This document shows positions 4,910-5,791 of a stretch of 5,791 bases of DNA, piece by piece. Under the pieces are notes generated by a model. That model was not told where the DNA came from, made no database searches, and worked only from the letters and a program-made list of their open reading frames with translations. How positions within the stretch are numbered: position 1 is the first letter of the stretch; every line of letters starts with the position of its first letter. This DNA comes from Kiritimatiellia bacterium (GTDB lineage: Bacteria; Verrucomicrobiota; Kiritimatiellia; RFP12; UBA1067): positions 1-5,791 of the forward strand of contig JAFNRY010000090.1 in NCBI GenBank assembly GCA_017385345.1, given 5' to 3'. The position numbers and the translations under genes were made by a program.

Positions 4910-5287
4910 ATGGAAAATAAAGAGCGAGACTGGGAAACCGAGGCTTATCTGGCGAAGATAAGGAAAACGATCTCGGAATCGGAGCGCATGGTCGAGCAGG
5001 CCCGGTTGCGCATGCAGGAAACCGACCGGATGCTCGAATCGCAGGGGCTTACGCGCGAGCAGGTCATGAACTTCCACTTTACGGAGATGCAGCGCGAGGC
5101 GGCGAACGCCGAATTGCGGCGGCGCGGGCTCGAACCGGTGGATTGGGAGGAAATGGACCGCGCTCAATTCGAGAGCGGGCGGTACGGCGCCGGAGACGCC
5201 GGCTCCGGGTCGCCGGCCCAGCCGGACGCCAAGCTTGCGGAAAGACAGAGAAAATTCGGAATGATGATGAAACCTTTCCAAATCTGA
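4910..5287 (+). CDS. Unrecognised small cytosolic coiled-coil protein
   Basis: The product is 125 residues, with no signal peptide or membrane segment. Residues about 11-45 (EAYLAKIRKTISESERMVEQ onward) form a charged amphipathic helix. A conserved-looking SQGLTREQVMNFHFTEMQRE block (44-63) and LRRRGLEPVDWEEMD (69-83) follow. After that comes a Gly/Ser/Pro/Ala linker (93-106) and a short helix ending KFGMMMKPFQI. No family is recognised. Start support: a strong extended -10 lies 9 nt before the ATG, and there is no Shine-Dalgarno sequence, as for lepA. The next gene begins 34 nt after its TGA in the same direction and is also a helical, coiled-coil protein, so the two probably form an operon and may work together. 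The function is unknown. Confidence 0.75.
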   Translation: MENKERDWETEAYLAKIRKTISESERMVEQARLRMQETDRMLESQGLTREQVMNFHFTEMQREAANAELRRRGLEPVDWEEMDRAQFESGRYGAGDAGSGSPAQPDAKLAERQRKFGMMMKPFQI

Positions 5288-5321
5288 GGTGTATGCAGGG
5301 CAGACAGAAAGGAACACAACC

Positions 5322-5639
5322 ATGGCAATAGAAAGCATAACCCACAAGATACAGGACCAGCAGGTCCTGGGTCAGGGGGTCGATCTCCAGACCTCGGATC
5401 TCAAGCCGCAAAACACGACTGCCCCCCTTCTCGGCGGCGAGTCGCTGAAGGTCACTTCCGGCGAGATGACGGATCTCGAAAAACTCGTCGCGAGAATCAA
5501 GAACGAAAGCGAAAACACGCGCCAGAACGTCGCGCAGCGACGCATCTCGATACTTTCAACCGTCCTCGACTCCATGGCGGACAGGATTACCGCTATCGAA
5601 AAGGAGAACATTCTCAAGATAGAGGAATTGAACGGGTAG
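5322..5639 (+). CDS. Unrecognised coiled-coil protein, possibly cut short by an in-frame TAG
   Basis: As read with standard stops it is 105 residues. A disordered, polar N-terminus (1-50) is followed by a helical region (50-105) with heptad-like hydrophobics: LEKLVARIK, ISILSTVLDSMADRITAIEKENILKIEELNG. The start at 5322 (MAIESITHK) is chosen over the upstream in-frame ATG because AAAGGA (5308-5313) lies 8 nt before it. There is no signal peptide or membrane segment. It lies 34 nt downstream of the other coiled-coil gene and is probably cotranscribed with it. The stop is TAG, unlike the TGA ending every other complete gene here, and the same frame continues as coiled coil (KAGLEKDLAGLKSDKTTIEALE) for 25 codons to a TGA. 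It may therefore be a nonsense-mutated, truncated or readthrough gene. No family is recognised. Confidence 0.65.
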   Translation: MAIESITHKIQDQQVLGQGVDLQTSDLKPQNTTAPLLGGESLKVTSGEMTDLEKLVARIKNESENTRQNVAQRRISILSTVLDSMADRITAIEKENILKIEELNG

Positions 5640-5717
5640 AAGGCCGGTCTCGAGAAGGATCTCGCGGGGCTGAAGAGCGACAAAACAACCATCGAGGCTC
5701 TAGAGTTCAGTCCTTGA
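5640..5717 (+). other. In-frame continuation of the coiled coil beyond TAG
   Basis: After the TAG at 5637-5639 the frame encodes 25 residues, starting KAGLEKDLAGLKSDK and ending ALEFSP, then TGA at 5715-5717. Up to about codon 22 it keeps the heptad pattern, Lys/Glu richness and G/C-ending codons of the gene upstream, so it looks like former or still-used coding sequence. The last few residues lose that character near a CTCTAGAG palindrome (5698-5705). Confidence 0.5.
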
Positions 5718-5791
5718 GCCTCCTGGGCAGGGTCGCCCGTATAGTCATCGCCCACCTGCCACTGCTCGTGCTGCGGCCGGGCCAGTCCGCC
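5718..5791. other. Right-edge sequence with no assignable gene
   Basis: One plus frame is open to the edge from about 5692 (reading SLSLLGRVARIVIAHLPLLV). A minus frame entering from the right edge is also open (ARPQHEQWQVGDDYTGDPAQE) and runs antisense into the coiled-coil gene. Neither is recognised, and 74 bases are too few to choose. A small GGGC/GCCC inverted repeat lies near 5727-5740. Confidence 0.3.

Noticed and set aside
5372..5755. 127-residue minus-strand ORF at the right end
   Set aside because: Most of it is antisense to the coiled-coil gene; only the portion beyond about 5717 could be genuine, and it is too short to assign.

Overview
This GC-rich bacterial window has two divergent blocks separated by a repeat-bearing intergenic region. 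The organism is probably a member of the PVC superphylum (Lentisphaerota, Kiritimatiellota or Verrucomicrobiota type). That placement is an inference from an exosortase (PEP-CTERM-type sorting), a CT398/CdsZ-like zinc-ribbon protein, and a bacterial type A-like RNase P RNA whose L15 region looks atypical. No taxonomic marker was searched.

Minus-strand block (4166 down to 1): a strong promoter (TTGACC, 17 bp, TAAAAT) drives tRNA-Thr(CGT), tRNA-His(GTG), a 244-residue coiled-coil/zinc-ribbon protein, and then the RNase P RNA gene rnpB. These four are tightly packed, with no terminator seen until a hairpin plus U-tract after rnpB. The RNA that matures tRNA 5' ends may therefore share a transcript with two of its substrates. 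An extended -10 promoter abutting the rnpB terminator then starts lepA (elongation factor 4) with almost no leader. The lepA stop overlaps the ATG of a polytopic membrane protein that runs off the left edge. Its catalytic motifs (PCSGLRS, GNVAR, HDFSG) identify it as an exosortase. It has no stop inside the window, so searches limited to closed ORFs miss it.

Intergenic region (4123-4536): besides the tRNA promoter it holds four perfectly phased 23-bp tandem units, each built around a TGACACCC/GGGTGTCA palindrome. It also holds a two-copy 21-bp C-rich direct repeat and a small palindrome.

Plus-strand block (4498-5717): a small stand-alone GntR-like winged-helix protein, then a pair of short, unrecognised coiled-coil proteins. 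The second of the pair is interrupted by an in-frame TAG, after which the coiled coil continues for 25 codons to a TGA. All four other CDS stops seen in the window are TGA. The last ~75 bases carry no gene that can be assigned and may be a junction with unrelated sequence.

A recurring theme is -10 elements only 8-10 nt before the start codon (lepA, the HTH gene and the first coiled-coil gene), which suggests leaderless or near-leaderless mRNAs. The most notable observations are the lepA-exosortase coupling, the palindromic repeat array beside an orphan DNA-binding protein, the tRNA-rnpB operon, and the amber-interrupted gene.
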